DNA from: Anodontia alba
Taxonomy: Eukaryota; Mollusca; Bivalvia; Lucinida; Lucinidae
Direction: 5' to 3'
Assembly (NCBI GenBank): GCA_964016985.1
Contig: OZ024825.1
Coordinates: 35,742,057 to 35,806,056, forward strand
DNA length: 64,000 bases
Part shown: in pieces, positions 11,119 to 22,753 of the stretch
Numbering within the stretch: the stretch's first letter is position 1
Layout: the number at the start of each line of letters is the position of its first letter
The notes under the pieces: model-generated
Databases searched by the model: none
Seen by the model: only the letters and a program-made list of their open reading frames with translations
Told to the model about the DNA's origin: nothing
Program-made: the position numbers and the translations under genes

Positions 11119-12140
11119 ATGGTACGCTTATCGCAACTGGATAGGGGTAGAGCTATTGCTCTAATTTTGCAGGGTCGGTCGCAATGTGACGTTGTGCAGC
11201 AATTTGGGGTGCATGAGTTGACGATATCGCGCTTAGTTCAGCGTCTTGGGGCTACCGGTAGGTTAACTGACCGTCCTAGGAGTGGACGTCCGCGCATTAC
11301 GACGCAACGTCAAGATAGACGTATACGTCTTGTACACCTTCGTAACAGGTTAAGGACGGCGACAGAGACCGCAAGAGAAGTTATCGGAACACACGGCCGT
11401 TGTGTGTGTCCAAGGACAGTCAGAAATCGCTTGTGAGAGTTCGATTTACGTCCACACCGTCCTTACCTGGGCCTGAACCTTACACCCAGGCGACGTCAAC
11501 ACCGCATGCAATGGCTGCGTGCCCATGCACCAAATCGGTTTCGACTGGCTGACTGGCGGCATGTAATGTTCAGCGATGAGTCGCGATTTTCGCTTCAGCG
11601 GTCAGGTAGGCGACAACGAGTGTATCGAAATCTTGGTGAGTGATATTCTGACGCTTTCGTACGAGAAGTCGACAGATTTGGGGGAGGGGGGTCCGTAATG
11701 GTTTGGGGTGGGATTTCTCATAGGGTGAAAACGCCCCTAGTGGTTATTCAGGGTAATCTTACAGCCGTACGCTATCGGGATCAGGTGCTTATGCCTCACA
11801 TCCTCCCGCTTGTCAATGCTCATAATCTCACGTTTCAGCATGACAACGCAAGACCACATGTTGCCAGGGTTTGTCGCGACTTCCTCAACCAGAATAATGT
11901 CCAAGTGCTTGATTGGCCCCCATACAGTCCAGATTTAAACCCGATCGAGCACCTTTGGGATGCGTTGGACAGGAGGGTCAGGAAGCGCGTCAACATACCA
12001 AACAACTCGCACAGCTCCAGCTAGCTCTTATTCAAGAGTGGAATAATATCCCTCAAAGGACCATTGACAACTTAGTCGGGTCTATGGTTAGAAGAGTGAG
12101 AGCCGTGACAGCAGCCTGTGGTGGACACACGCGCTATTGA
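11119..12140 (+). pseudogene. Tc1-family transposase, broken by two stops and a frameshift
   Basis: The reading frame opens upstream at 10933, but homology looks convincing from MVRLSQLDRGRAIAL at 11119. The N-terminal helix-turn-helix (SQCDVVQQFGVHELTISRLV) is followed by GRPRIT, then the catalytic region: FSDESRF, VMVWGGIS, QHDNARPH and YSPDLNPIEHLW. Spacing from the second Asp to Glu is 34 residues (DD34E), as in Tc1. TGA at 11434-11436 and the TGA within 'ggtgagtgatat' (about 11640) both sit where Arg (CGA) would be expected, consistent with C-to-T decay. A one-base loss near 12007 shifts the end into another frame, closing with CGGHTRY. Clear terminal inverted repeats were not identified. 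It is a dead copy. Confidence 0.9.
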
Positions 12141-12487
12141 TACCCATTATTCAATAACGTTGGGTGTCTGTGTTTGACGCTATTTATTGCAAATGTCGTC
12201 TGCTATACAACACTAAACCAATAGCATTTAACAGAAAATGAAATAGAGAATTAAAAAAATTAAACAATCAAATGAAATCCACAATTTTCTTTAAAAATAC
12301 AACCCCAGGATTAATACTTGCATTTCTTTTTTCCGCTAGTATACATGTTTGACATATCATCAGGTAGCCAAAAAAAAATTACTCAAAGTTTAGGACTAAT
12401 GTGGTAAGGAGTTTAAGGCATCTGAATTTTAGGGTAATTCTGTATTGCTGCAGAAGTATTTGTTTTCAGTCATGTCAAGATTTTAAG

Positions 12488-12731
12488 TACACCTCAACCT
12501 CTTTGTAACTATTGCTGGGATCCTAAACAAAAACCATATTAGCTCAACAGCTATGTTGTATTCAAACAAAAATGTATAGATTATATAGAAAAATGACCAT
12601 AAATGGTCATTTTTCTATATAATCTATACATTTTTGTTTGGATACAACACTTTTGGGATCCATCTTTACACCATCTTATATCAGAAACTGTCTTATAATA
12701 AACTATCTTATAAAGAGGTGACAGTGTATGT
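12488..12731. mobile_element. Palindromic MITE family A copy 2
   Basis: Arms are CACCTCAACCTCTTTGTAAC and CTTATAAAGAGGTGACAGTG. The centre AAAAATGACCATAAATGG pairs with CCATTTATGGTCATTTTT. Confidence 0.75.
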
Positions 12732-12889
12732 ATAAAATTACTATATTTCTGTTATATTAAACTTAGGCATGATGAAGGCCAAATCAGCATTTGAATGACA
12801 CTTTTTTTTCTTTTTCTTATATTTTCCAGAAAATAGGATCAGATTATCATGTGTAGCTCTATTTTCTGAGAAAAATAGGAAATACTTAA

Positions 12890-13095
12890 GGGAAATGGAT
12901 ACATTTCCAGGGGAGGTAACTTGATTGAAAGTGTTTTGTCTTCCTTCTGAAAAGGGTCTACTCTAAAAGGAAAGAATTTGCTCCCAGGGGGAGCAAATTC
13001 TTACCTTTTAGAGCAGACCCTTTTTTCAGGAGGGACTTAATGTGTGGAAAAGCAAACAGGCTGTCACAAAAGTTGTCTACCCTGTAAAAAGAAAC
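12890..13095. mobile_element. Foldback MITE, family J copy 2
   Basis: The central stem AAAGGAAAGAATTTGCTCCC is followed by its near-perfect complement, with outer arms ACTTGATTGAAAGTGTTTTG and GCAAACAGGCTGTCACAAAA. Confidence 0.65.
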
Positions 13096-13410
13096 TGTAT
13101 TAAGTGTACCCAGGCCCCTTAAATTAGTTTGTGATTAAAAACAAAAAGCAATAATTAAATTGCAGTGGATGCAGGTGACATTTGGAATTTAAAGGCATTC
13201 CAGCATCTGTTATTTTTTTAATCGCCTGTTTACATGTTCATCCCATTTATATAGTCATATTTATATTTATTGTTTTTGTTTTTTTGTTTATTATATGCTA
13301 GAAAACTAGGATTTTTAGTGGATTTAGTATATATGAATCTCAATGGGTATAATCAGCTGAAATTAGTATTTCATGTAGTTCTTGTTTCACTCTGTGTTAG
13401 TCACCTGTAG

Positions 13411-13620
13411 GTACACCACAACCTCTTTATAACATGGTTCGTTATAACACAGTTTTATATATAACACGGTTCAAAGATGGATCCCAAAAATGTATAGATT
13501 ATATTGAAAATTTTTCAATATAATCTATACATTTTTGTTTGGATATAACACGGTTGTTTAACTAACACGGTTTATGCTATGGACCCCAACAAAAGTGTTA
13601 TAAAGAGGTTGTGGTGTATT
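13411..13620. mobile_element. Palindromic MITE family A copy 3
   Basis: GTACACCACAACCTCTTTAT at the left pairs with ATAAAGAGGTTGTGGTGTAT. The centre is a perfect AATGTATAGATTATATTGAA hairpin. Confidence 0.8.
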
Positions 13621-13724
13621 AAACCCCAGTTGGTGTCATGTGATAAGTCTGGCTCATCACGAAAACATGCCTATATAATTTTGACCCCCTTAAACCCCAC
13701 TTTTATATAGTAAAACTGGGGTTT

Positions 13725-13865
13725 ACAGGGGTATACATTATTTTTCTTATTACCGCATAAAACATAGATTGTGGGTACTCGTTAGAACCGCCTCGCCAAG
13801 GTGGTTCTAATGAGTACCTACAATCTATGTTTTGAGCAGAAATATGAAAAATATCATAGTTTTTG
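13725..13865. mobile_element. Foldback MITE, family H copy 1
   Basis: ACATAGATTGTGGGTACTCG and GTGGTTCTAATGAGTACC form the central hairpin over CGCCTCGCCAAGGTGG, with the TTTTTCTTATT...AATATGAAAAATATCA outer arms. Confidence 0.65.
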
Positions 13866-13929
13866 TATCTGAAAAATTTTAGTTTTTTGGAGGTGAAATT
13901 TTCCATATATTTGAAGAGGCGTGTTTTCG

Positions 13930-14115
13930 TAATGACTATATTTACCATAAATATTTGGAAATACAGTGTAGACCCAGCTCAAATGGCTCCTGAATGAGGT
14001 TTGATCAGGGTTTACATGGTTTGCCTTTCCCTCACAACATGTTATTGCCAAGTGGACAAAAGGACTTGTTTCAAGTTCAGCACCGTTAAGTCTCCAAATG
14101 TTTAGGGTATTTATG
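13930..14115. mobile_element. Foldback MITE, family E copy
   Basis: It shares the TAAATATTTGGAAATACAG arm, GTGTAGACCCAGCTCAAATG and AGGGTTTACATGGTTTGCC. Confidence 0.5.
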
Positions 14116-14374
14116 GTATTGCTGTAAAAGTAGTTGTTTTTTTTTCAGTCTTGTCAAGATTTTAATTATATGTGAAATTGTGATATTATATTGAAGGTCT
14201 GATTGGCAGTGTTGTTTTTTTTTTGTTTTGTTTTTTCTCCAATATTTCCCAGAAAATAGGATCACTTTATCTTATGAAGCCCTGTTTTCTCAAAAAAAAA
14301 AAATAAATAAATAAAAAAAAAAAATAAATAAATAAAAATAAAAAGATAAATAAAAAATAAAAGATAAGGGAATG

Positions 14375-14520
14375 TCAGGGGAGGCCACTCAACCAAAAGT
14401 GTTTTGCCTCATTTTAGAGTAGACCCCTTTTCAGAAGGGACTTGGTGTGTAGGAAAGCAAGCAGAAAGTCACAAAAGTTTTCTCTCTTGTAAAAACCATG
14501 AAAAGTGTACATTGTGTATC
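14375..14520. mobile_element. MITE family J copy 3 (one arm)
   Basis: It repeats TCAACCAAAAGTGTTTTGCC, TTTAGAGTAGACCCCTTTTC and AAGCAGAAAGTCACAAAAG from the 12.9-13.1 kb copy, without the central hairpin. Confidence 0.5.
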
Positions 14521-14649
14521 CAGGTCCCTTGAGACAATTTCTGCTAATATTTAAATTAAGCATGCTGAAGTTATTAATATTATTTGAAACATAACAATAT
14601 AGTTCTGTGCATCACAATTACATTAATGCTTACATTATCGTTAACATAG

Positions 14650-14835
14650 TTCCAGACAAAAGCATTATTCAGAAATAGTGATCTTTACACCAACACGAAT
14701 TGTATGGGTACTCGCTTGAATCTTCTTGCCAAAGCAATTCTGGTGAGAGCCCACAAGATATGTTTCGGATAAAAATTATTCTAAATTATCCTCAGAATAA
14801 TCACCTTGTCTGTCATTGTAGTGATGGACAGAGGA
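14650..14835. mobile_element. MITE family H, decayed copy
   Basis: ATTGTATGGGTACTCGCTTG and GAGAGCCCACAAGATATGTT mark the centre; the outer arms are eroded. Confidence 0.4.
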
Positions 14836-15082
14836 ATAATCTGAATAGGTACATGAAAGAAAAAACACAAATATTATTCCTAATTTATTTTGGGCATATA
14901 TTTCATCTAAAAACTCATAAGGGCAAACAAGGCTTATTTCTCATGGAACGGATAGGCATCTTGCTTCAAGACTAGTAAAACCTCCATCCAATCACTCTCA
15001 TTGTTTAGTCGGTATACAGTCATTGTGTAAGAACATCTGTTTACAGTACCAAATTTCCATAATCTGTATTAGTTCTGTCTCG

Positions 15083-15114
<32 letters not shown>

Positions 15115-15389
15115 TCACAGTATTAGGCGTGTAGTTTTTCCTGAATCCCTGTTTACTTGTTATATTTTAAGTATTTGATGGTCAGTACGCAAAAAGGCCC
15201 TTATGACACAGGTGAACAGCAGAGTCCCAAATAAAGCCTTTCAGCTTTTTCATACATTCTGCAATATTTGTTTTGTATGTACACAGCAAAGGCCGTGATC
15301 AAAATGCACAGATGACAAGACTGTACAGACCGTTCTGGGCCTTAACTGTTTGTATATGGCATAGGCATCCTTTCCCTCTTTGACCATCA

Positions 15390-15634
15390 GGGCCCAGTTT
15401 TTCAAAACTAACCATGTCGTTAGTTAACGTATTGTTAAAACTTCGATCATTAAATATAGCATATATGCTAATATTTTTGCTGGAAAAATGTGAGTAGCTT
15501 TTGCATTTGCAAAAGCTACTCACATTTTTTCTGCAAAAATACCTGTGAATTAGATCTTGTACTTACTAGCACAATTGACATTTTGACCACTAACAAGCTC
15601 GTTAAGCTAACGATGCTTTGAACAAATGGGCCCA
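15390..15634. mobile_element. Palindromic MITE, family I copy 1
   Basis: GGGCCCAGTTTTTCAAAACT pairs with GCTTTGAACAAATGGGCCC. Inner GTTAACG arms surround the stem AATGTGAGTAGCTTTTGCA with its complement. Confidence 0.75.
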
Positions 15635-15972
15635 GATGTAGATATTCTATATCTGCTTTTACTGTACATGGACCACGTCAAGCGAAAAAGTGCCTTTGAA
15701 CAGGCGCAAAATATGCGGATTCACATCATCCTGCATATGCCCAAAGTCTCATCCGGGCATTTCCTCTCCATTAAAACACTCTTTAGTATCCAATGATTCT
15801 GTTTGCGGACAAAGGCCATGATCAGACTGCACAGATGCACAGGCTGACCTGAACCTTCGCTGTCCACAGACATGTTTTTGCATGGCACTGCCCATATGAT
15901 AGATTTTGAAATATTTATTTACATGTTTACGTGTGTCTGTATTGCCTATATTAGGTACTATAGCTTTACAAG

Positions 15973-16183
15973 TTAACCCTTCTCTTGCTGAACATGACAT
16001 GTCCTGTCTTAGCAAACAGTGTAGATCCAGATCAGCTGGCTTCTGAAGAAGCCAGCTGATCTGGATCTGCACTGTTTTGTCATTGAATATCAAATTTCTA
16101 TCAAAAACCCAGATCAAGTAATCTGATTGGCTGGAAATTAGAAGTGGGCATGGCATAAATTTATTCAGCAAGGCAAGGGTTAA
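15973..16183. mobile_element. TTAA foldback MITE, family B copy 2
   Basis: TTAACCCTTCTCTTGCTGAA pairs with TTCAGCAAGGCAAGGGTTAA. The inner stem around CAGCTGGCTTC/GAAGCCAGCTG is perfect. Confidence 0.75.
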
Positions 16184-16446
16184 GAAATTCAAACTTACAC
16201 ACAGTGTGAACTGCTTGTGTTAACCTTTAGCACTCCCTGGGCAAGCTCATATCTAGAGCCATTGTTTATCGTTACTTTTTAGATCACTGTAAAACCTTTG
16301 TAGCAGGACTGTAGGGTGATAGGGAGATAAATACCATATGTTGATTTTCCAGTTGGCTTGCAGTTGAAAGTTGTTTACTCACTTCAGATTAGAATGGCAT
16401 AGCATGTATTTTTGTACAATTAAACAAAACAGATTTGTCAGTCATT

Positions 16447-16672
16447 TTATGTAATGCCGTATTTACCTTAAATATTGGGACACCTAAACGCCCAACCATA
16501 CCTGTCCTAAAATATGAACAAGTTTGCTTCACTACCTGTTATATGTCTACAACTGCTGCATGATTGGCAAGCAAATCCTGATCAGATGCCACATTCTGTG
16601 GCATCTGATCTGGGTCTACATTGTTTGCTGAGGCATTTCTGTCTCAGTGCTTAGGGTTATTATGGTAAAAAC
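16447..16672. mobile_element. Foldback MITE, family E copy
   Basis: The left arm is GTATTTACCTTAAATATTGG and the right arm CTTAGGGTTATTATGGTA. The central stem is ATCAGATGCCAC/GTGGCATCTGAT. Confidence 0.65.
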
Positions 16673-16964
16673 TGTTCTAAAAATGGCTGAGTTTAAGAGG
16701 ACCATGATCTGTTTCCCCCCACCCCACCCCTTCCACTTTCTCTTCATATATATTTATTACTAGGGTAAAACTATTATATTTATATTTGATTGTTGTCTCT
16801 TTTATTTCTATATAATGTTAATAATGTGCTGTAGTCATTCCTTATACAAACTATCTCAGAATTGTGCTCTTTGTTGAAATATATCAGATCTTTATATTGT
16901 TAACACTGTGTATAAAATTTAAAATTTTTACTGTTAGTGTTAGCGGTGTGTGCATGCATGGATA

Positions 16965-17009
16965 TGTGATATTGTTAAAGCTTTTTTGCTTCTGGGTGCT
17001 CTTGTGTTT

Positions 17010-17104
<95 letters not shown>

Positions 17105-17309
17105 ATTTTTTTTCTGCTTCAGTGTGCACTTGTGTTTATTTTTGTGTGTTTGTGTGAGGGGGGAGGGTGGGTTGGGGGTTGTGAGAGGCAGAGACATTGT
17201 TAAACCTTTTCTGCTTCTGGTCTGGGTGCACTTGTGTTTATTTTGTATGTGTATGTGTGTTTATGCGTGTGACATTGTTAATTTTTTTCTGCTTCTGGGT
17301 GCAATTGTA

Positions 17310-17368
<59 letters not shown>

Positions 17369-17554
17369 ACTTTTAAAGTTTTTCTGCATCTGGATGATTG
17401 TGTGTATGTCCTTGTTAAAACTTTCCTGCTTCTGAGTGCATTTCTGTTTATTTTTTGTGTATGTGTGTGTGACATTGTAAAACTTCTGCTTCTGAGTGTA
17501 TTGTGTTTAGTGTGTGTATGTGGCATTGTTTACTTTTTCTGCTTCTGGGTGCAC

Positions 17555-17628
<74 letters not shown>

Positions 17629-17700
17629 ATGCATGCATGTGTGTGTGTTAAACATTTTCTGCTTCTAGGTGCAGTTGTGTTTATTTTTGTAAGAGGAGGA
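16965..17700 (+). repeat. Minisatellite with embedded (GT)n microsatellites, about nine units
   Basis: Units repeat TTTTCTGCTTCTGGGTGCAC followed by TTGTGTTTATTTTTGTGTG with variable GT tracts. The long pure tracts are at about 17012-17102, 17311-17367 and 17556-17640. Open frames here are Cys-Val or His-Thr repeats and are not genes. Confidence 0.9.
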
Positions 17701-17894
17701 GTTACATTCCATAAGTTGGTATCAAAAGAGCTCTTATCACATCTTACAACATTCCATTGGTTGATACATATATCGTAACACTTTTTCAACATTACAACAT
17801 TCTGTAAGTTGAAATTTGGACTAGAATTTTGTCCATTAACAAATTAGTTTACAATTAACAGTCTTTAAAGTTTAGTTTGTTAAAGTTATATCAG

Positions 17895-18097
17895 TTAACC
17901 CTCAAAGTGTCAATCACAGCAGCAGCAGATGATATTGTGAAACATTTTTTCTTTCTTTTTTTTTTCAGAGAAAATAAGGCATGGCATTTCTTGTGAATTA
18001 TCTACTATGCAGATGATTCACTTGAAATGTTAAGCCTTATTTTCTCGTAAAGATAAAAATGTGCTGCTATAAATTTGAATGGTTCTTTAAGGGTTAA
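17895..18097. mobile_element. TTAA foldback MITE, family C copy 5
   Basis: TTAACCCTCAAAGTGTCAAT at the left, GGTTCTTTAAGGGTTAA at the right. The inner stem is TGAATTATCTACTATGCAGA with its complement. Confidence 0.65.
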
Positions 18098-18132
18098 TGG
18101 ATAAATGTGACAAGGCCAGTTAATCATTAGGC

Positions 18133-18366
18133 CCAAGGTTATAAAACTTTTTTCATGCTTAACAGCTGAGCATGAAATTTTTCATGCTATTAAATGTCAA
18201 ATTACTTACAATTGCTAATTCTTGCTGACCATAGCAGAGCATGAAAATTTCTCTGGTAATAAATATGAAAATACCAACTACTGTTGGCATTTTCATATTT
18301 ATTAGCAGAGAAATTTTCATGCTCAGCTGAGTTGAGCATAAAAAAAAGTTTTATAACCTCGGGGCT
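18133..18366. mobile_element. Palindromic MITE, family K
   Basis: GGCCCAAGGTTATAAAACTT pairs with AAGTTTTATAACCTCGGGGC. Inside, AAATATGAAAATACCAAC pairs with GGCATTTTCATATTT. It is the only copy seen here. Confidence 0.65.
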
Positions 18367-18598
18367 TGGCATAGATTATAATTGTTGAAGTAAACATTGA
18401 AATGTTAGCTAATCACTTGGTGTAGCTCATATCTAATGTGGTAAACATTGAGAGGTATGTATATTGTGTTTTTTGTAGTTCACGGCTGTTGAGGTGAACA
18501 TTTGGATATGTGTTAAAAATAAACATTATTTTGGCAACAATTTTTGAGAGCTTGATATGTTGTTTAAATCAAGCAATGTTTGATGCTAATTGTAACTG

Positions 18599-18812
18599 TT
18601 AACCCTTGTCGTGCTGAATAAATTAAGATGCCACGCCCACTTCCAATTTTCTGCGAATCAGATTACTTGATCCAGGTTGTTGATATAGATTCAAATAGTG
18701 AATGGCAAACAGTGCAGATCCAGATCAGTTGGCTTCTGAAGAAGCCAACTGATCTGGATCTACACTGTTTGCAAAGGCAGGGTATATCCCGGTTCAGCAG
18801 GACAAGGGTTAA
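18599..18812. mobile_element. TTAA foldback MITE, family B copy 3
   Basis: TTAACCCTTGTCGTGCTGAA pairs with TTCAGCAGGACAAGGGTTAA. The inner stem CAGATCCAGATCAGTTGGCT is perfect. Confidence 0.8.
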
Positions 18813-18952
18813 GTAACACATTTATTATGTGGGTTAAAGCATTGGACATTACCTGGTTATGTTGTGGTTTAACAACATGTCCAGTTGTGATGTGTATCAA
18901 AAATTGCCTGGTGTTATTTATAACTGTTGCAATAAACACTGGAACTTATCAA

Positions 18953-19287
18953 CTCATTTTTGTCTGGAACCCCTCAAAAGGGTAATTGGCTAACAGTGCA
19001 GACCCAGATCAGATGTCGCATAATGTGGCATCTGATCAGGGTCTCCATTGTTTGCAAATAGTTAAGACATTTTTTTTCTATTTCCTCCACTGAAAGTACA
19101 GAGGATGGTATGGGTAGATTTACTGAATGTCCCATATCACAGATCCTGGTGAATGAATGTTATTGGAGGTATCACCAGTAAAAAATCCTGATTCTGATTC
19201 TCTAGGAATATTTAAATTAGATCACATAGCCTCACAAAATTTGAATCTTATAGTGTGTGGGGAGTTTATTCAAGTCTAAAATGGGTT
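18953..19287. mobile_element. MITE family F copy 2
   Basis: The core AACAGTGCAGACCCAGATCA with ATGTCGCA/TGTGGCAT hairpin is shared with family F, and the right end reads TCTAAAATGGGTTA. The left TTAA end is eroded. Confidence 0.5.
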
Positions 19288-19401
19288 ATACACAAGAATT
19301 GCCAGGTATAATTTATAACCGTTGGAATAAACATTGTTATGTGAGTTTGAACATTGTCTGGTGTGCAGCATAAGCATTTTTGGAAGCACAGTTGTTAAGC
19401 T

Positions 19402-19630
19402 TTAAACCCTTTAATGTCAAGTGGACTCTTCTACCACATCTCTTTGGACTGGTCTATTTTCAACAGCAGGGTGCCTGGTTAGTGTTTATTATTTCTTTTT
19501 TTATTGAAATTCTTATATTTAATGCAAACATTGTAGACCCTGATCAAATGCTCCATTCTGCAGCATCTGATCTGGGTCTGCATTGTTTGCCAATTACCCT
19601 TTTGGGGGTTTCTTGACTAAAATGGGTTAA
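19402..19630. mobile_element. MITE family F copy 3
   Basis: TTAAACCCTTTAATGTC at the left, GACTAAAATGGGTTAA at the right, and a core GCAAACATTGTAGACCCTGA with GCATCTGATCTGGGTCTGCA. Confidence 0.55.
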
Positions 19631-19639
19631 CTAACAAGT

Positions 19640-20590
19640 AATTGTAATCCTTAGTGATGAACTAAATGCATGTCTGAAAATTTATATATCATTACTGTGC
19701 AAGAGATTCATAATGGGCCAAATAGAAATAGTATGAAAATGGACTATATGAATATGAGAATAAAGTGAATTATGGAGTTTATAACTTCCGTTAAATATAG
19801 ATTTAATATGATTAGAAGTTTCTGACAGTTGTGGTACTGAATTCCTCTGAATCTATATTGGTTACAGTGACAGGCTTCTCTGACCGTTCTAAGGCGGTGG
19901 TCCCGGTGTTAGTCTTACTCTTTGTTGCTTTGTGGTTTATTCTACGAGGCGATTTGTTGTATGTCTTTCCATGTGTCATTTTTTTCTTGTGTTTTTTAGT
20001 CCTTTTAGTATTGTGATTACCTTGCTTGGGGAGAGAGAGCTAATCTTAGTGCTTTTCGTACGTTTGTTCGATTTGTGCTTGTTTGGATTTGTCGGTTTCC
20101 TCTTCCTCTTGGGGTCTGGGAAGGGCTGCGATTTGTGATTGTGGCACTCCCTGGACTTTTCTCTTACCTTTTTTTTCTCATTAACTCCAAATATGGAGTC
20201 CTAATGACTGGGACTCCTATTTTTTTTTCAAAGAATTTTAACAAAACTACATTGTTAGACTCTTACATTTTGGATAATTAGACTCTTACATTTTGGATAA
20301 AATGGCTTCCAGACTCCTATTTTCAAAATTGTAGTGAGAACCCTGGGTAATATGTCAGAATAGGACCATTGACCATTTACCAAAATTTAAAGCAAAGTAC
20401 TGGAAAGACAATGTGTATCAGATTTCTCTTTAGTATATTGACCATCCACGGTGTACCCAAGAAGACTAATCAGACTGGAGGAATGTGCAGGCTGATCTGT
20501 CTTCACTGGTTGCATGTTTGAAGATACATTCTCATGCAGCTACTCATATATTAATGTGATTAAGCTTTACTCTGCTGCACGCAGGAATTT
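19640..20590. other. Stretch without a recognised gene
   Basis: No conserved protein was recognised. Short open frames at 19.8-20.3 kb encode Leu/Phe/Val-rich peptides with no family match I know. GACTCTTACATTTTGGATAA is repeated in tandem at about 20260-20300. Confidence 0.3.
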
Positions 20591-20599
20591 ATCAACATT

Positions 20600-20813
20600 T
20601 TAACCCTTGTCCTGCTGAATAAATTAAGATGCCACTCCCATTTCTAATTTTCAGCCAATCCGATTACTTGATCCAGATTGTTGCTATAAATTCACGTACT
20701 AAATGGCAAACAGTGCAGATCCATATCAGTTGGCTTCTTCAGAAGCCAGCTGATCTGGATCTGCACTGTTTGTAAAGGCAGGGTATATCTGGGCTCAGCA
20801 GGACAAGGGTTAA
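20600..20813. mobile_element. TTAA foldback MITE, family B copy 4
   Basis: TTAACCCTTGTCCTGCTGAA and CTCAGCAGGACAAGGGTTAA form the ends. The inner stem is TTGGCTTCTTCAGAAGCCAG. Confidence 0.8.
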
Positions 20814-20949
20814 ATTTCCCAGTCGTGTATTATTTACTATGTGTTATTTTGCAGAAAAATCCCAGTCATTTTACATTACATGTATAATTGTTTGCAGCTC
20901 GAGATTGCCATTTCTTGAATCCACCTCACTTAGCTTTCTTGTAATATAC

Positions 20950-21145
20950 GTGAGCCAGCACACGACAAAACCTACAATAACACTTGTGCGACCAGTGAAG
21001 TCTCATCCGCATCTGCACAGTCTGATCAGTCTTTGCTGATTGTATGTGCCGTCTAAATCTCTGGGCTATCCAAAGAGATATTTAGAACCATTGCCAAACT
21101 GGGTGGATGTACAGGCTGATCTGAGTCTGTGCTGGTCACACAGAT
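20950..21145. repeat. Dispersed repeat M, copy 1
   Basis: It shares CACGACAAAACCTACAATAA, CACTTGTGCGACCAG and TGGATGTACAGGCTGATCTG with 35.56-35.77 kb. Its class is unknown. Confidence 0.55.
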
Positions 21146-21146
21146 C

Positions 21147-21240
21147 TCATTATCCCCATGCTTTTTTAAAAAAGCAATGGGGATATTGTTAATGTCTCCA
21201 TCCGTCCATCCATACACATGAATGGGTAGTTAGGTGGCTA
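21147..21240 (+). mobile_element. 5' end of a Helentron-like element (H8 fragment)
   Basis: The hairpin TCCCCATGCTTTTTTAAAAA with AGCAATGGGGATATTG is followed by CCATCCGTCCATCCATAC. The 5' end of the element at 49.45 kb has the same architecture. Confidence 0.5.
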
Positions 21241-21654
21241 CGAAATGGACAGTTTCAGTGTATTTGAATGGGATTTATTCCGTCAGCCACATAAAATCAG
21301 TCTTTTATGTGGCTTATTTTCTGTAATGTGGTTATTTTTTAGCCACATAAGTATGCTAAAATAGTGATGATAGCCTCGTAACTGTTCTTTGATCATTATC
21401 AGAGTTGAGTTATCATTTTCAGTATATATATATATTTTTTTTTTACTATTTTATCTGAGTTTGCTCATTGTTTTAATGCAGTGATATTCTTTGTTAAGTT
21501 AAATATTATTTTGAAAATGAGCCAAGTTATCATTTATGTTCCTAGCAGGGCTGATTTTTTTTTTTCTTTTTTCTTGTATATTATGTAGACAATGGGTATT
21601 TTATATAAAGCTTTATTTAATATTTATTCTTTTTTATTTGGAGGAGTTGTAAAG

Positions 21655-21860
21655 GAGTATTTGATGATAATTCTGGGATAATTTTCTCTAGTTCTCCATA
21701 AAAACATTTATTGTGGGTACTCATTAGAAGTGCCTCTGCATAAAACATATTGTTTTGCATAGGCGCTTCAATGAGTACCCACAACATAAGTTTTTATGGT
21801 GAAATAAGAAAAATTATCCCAGAATCATCACCAGATACTTCTCCTTAACTCCTCTATGGA
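21655..21860. mobile_element. Foldback MITE, family H copy
   Basis: ATTGTGGGTACTCATTAGAA pairs with CAATGAGTACCCACAAC. Outer arms are GATAATTCTGGGATAATTTT and its complement. Confidence 0.65.
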
Positions 21861-21884
21861 TTGGTTATAGAAGTAAATAATTCT

Positions 21885-22090
21885 GTATCATGCTGAATAA
21901 ATGAAGATGCCACACCCATTTCTAATTGTCAGCCAATCAGATTACTTGATCCAGAATATTGATATAAATTCACATACTGAATAGCAAACAGTGCAGATCC
22001 AGATCAGTTGGCTTCTTAGAAGCCAACTGATCTGGATCTACACTGTTTGCAAAGGCGGGGTATATCCAGGTTCAGCAGGACAAGGGTTAA
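21885..22090. mobile_element. TTAA foldback MITE, family B copy 5
   Basis: The left end is eroded (ATCATGCTGAATAAATGAAG). The right end TTCAGCAGGACAAGGGTTAA and the inner stem GATCAGTTGGCTTCTTAGAA are intact. Confidence 0.7.
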
Positions 22091-22152
22091 GCATATTGAT
22101 AATACTGCTACTGGCTACAGATCAGTCAAACTGACCTGCAGTTGACCTTTTC

Positions 22153-22350
22153 TATTACCTTATTTACCCTAAGTATTTGGACCCTTCATCTCCTTACCAT
22201 ACTTGCCCTAAACTTTGATGTGTTTGAACATCTGCTAGATGAGTTGGAAAAATGCAGACCCTTATCAGATGCTGCATGCTTTGGCATCTGATCTGTGTCT
22301 AAACTGTTTGTTCAGGCCTCTCTGTCTGAATACTTCAGGTAAGTAAGGTG
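22153..22350. mobile_element. Foldback MITE, family E copy
   Basis: CTTATTTACCCTAAGTATTT is at the left, ACTTCAGGTAAGTAAGGTG at the right. The core is TCAGATGCTGCATGCTTTGG. Confidence 0.55.
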
Positions 22351-22753
22351 TAACTTTAGATAATTTTATGCCTGGGAAAGGGCAGTAGTGACTCTAGGCC
22401 ACACAGTAAGCTAAATATACTTACCAGGTAAATCACAAATCTGTTGTCAGTGAACTCTTTATGGGTATCCCATTCATGGACCCTGTTTAGAAAAAACAAC
22501 AACAACAACAAAAAAAAAACAACAAAATTCAGCAGGACAGTGGGTTAAATTACCATTTAGAATTGCCTTACTGAGGACTATGGACTTTTGGTGAGTGCTT
22601 TTAATATATATTTTTGTGAATAATGGAGAAATATATTTATCTCAAAACCTACTTAAGTATTGGGACAGATAGAACTGAGTAAACTTCTACGCAGATCAGA
22701 ATGCTGTAGAATGTGGCATCTGATTATGGGCTACACTGTTTGCCACTCATCCA

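Noticed and set aside
15082..15112. Long poly-A run as a retrocopy tail (also 27899-27931)
   Set aside because: No flanking duplication or identifiable insert was found, so these are left as simple A tracts.
16864..17792. Several open frames rich in Cys-Val or His-Thr
   Set aside because: They are translations of (GT)n/(CA)n tracts in a minisatellite and change frame with each tract.
19831..20281. Three overlapping hydrophobic frames that could be membrane proteins
   Set aside because: They overlap in different frames, match no family I know, and have no splice or start support; T-rich DNA gives Leu/Phe/Val by chance.
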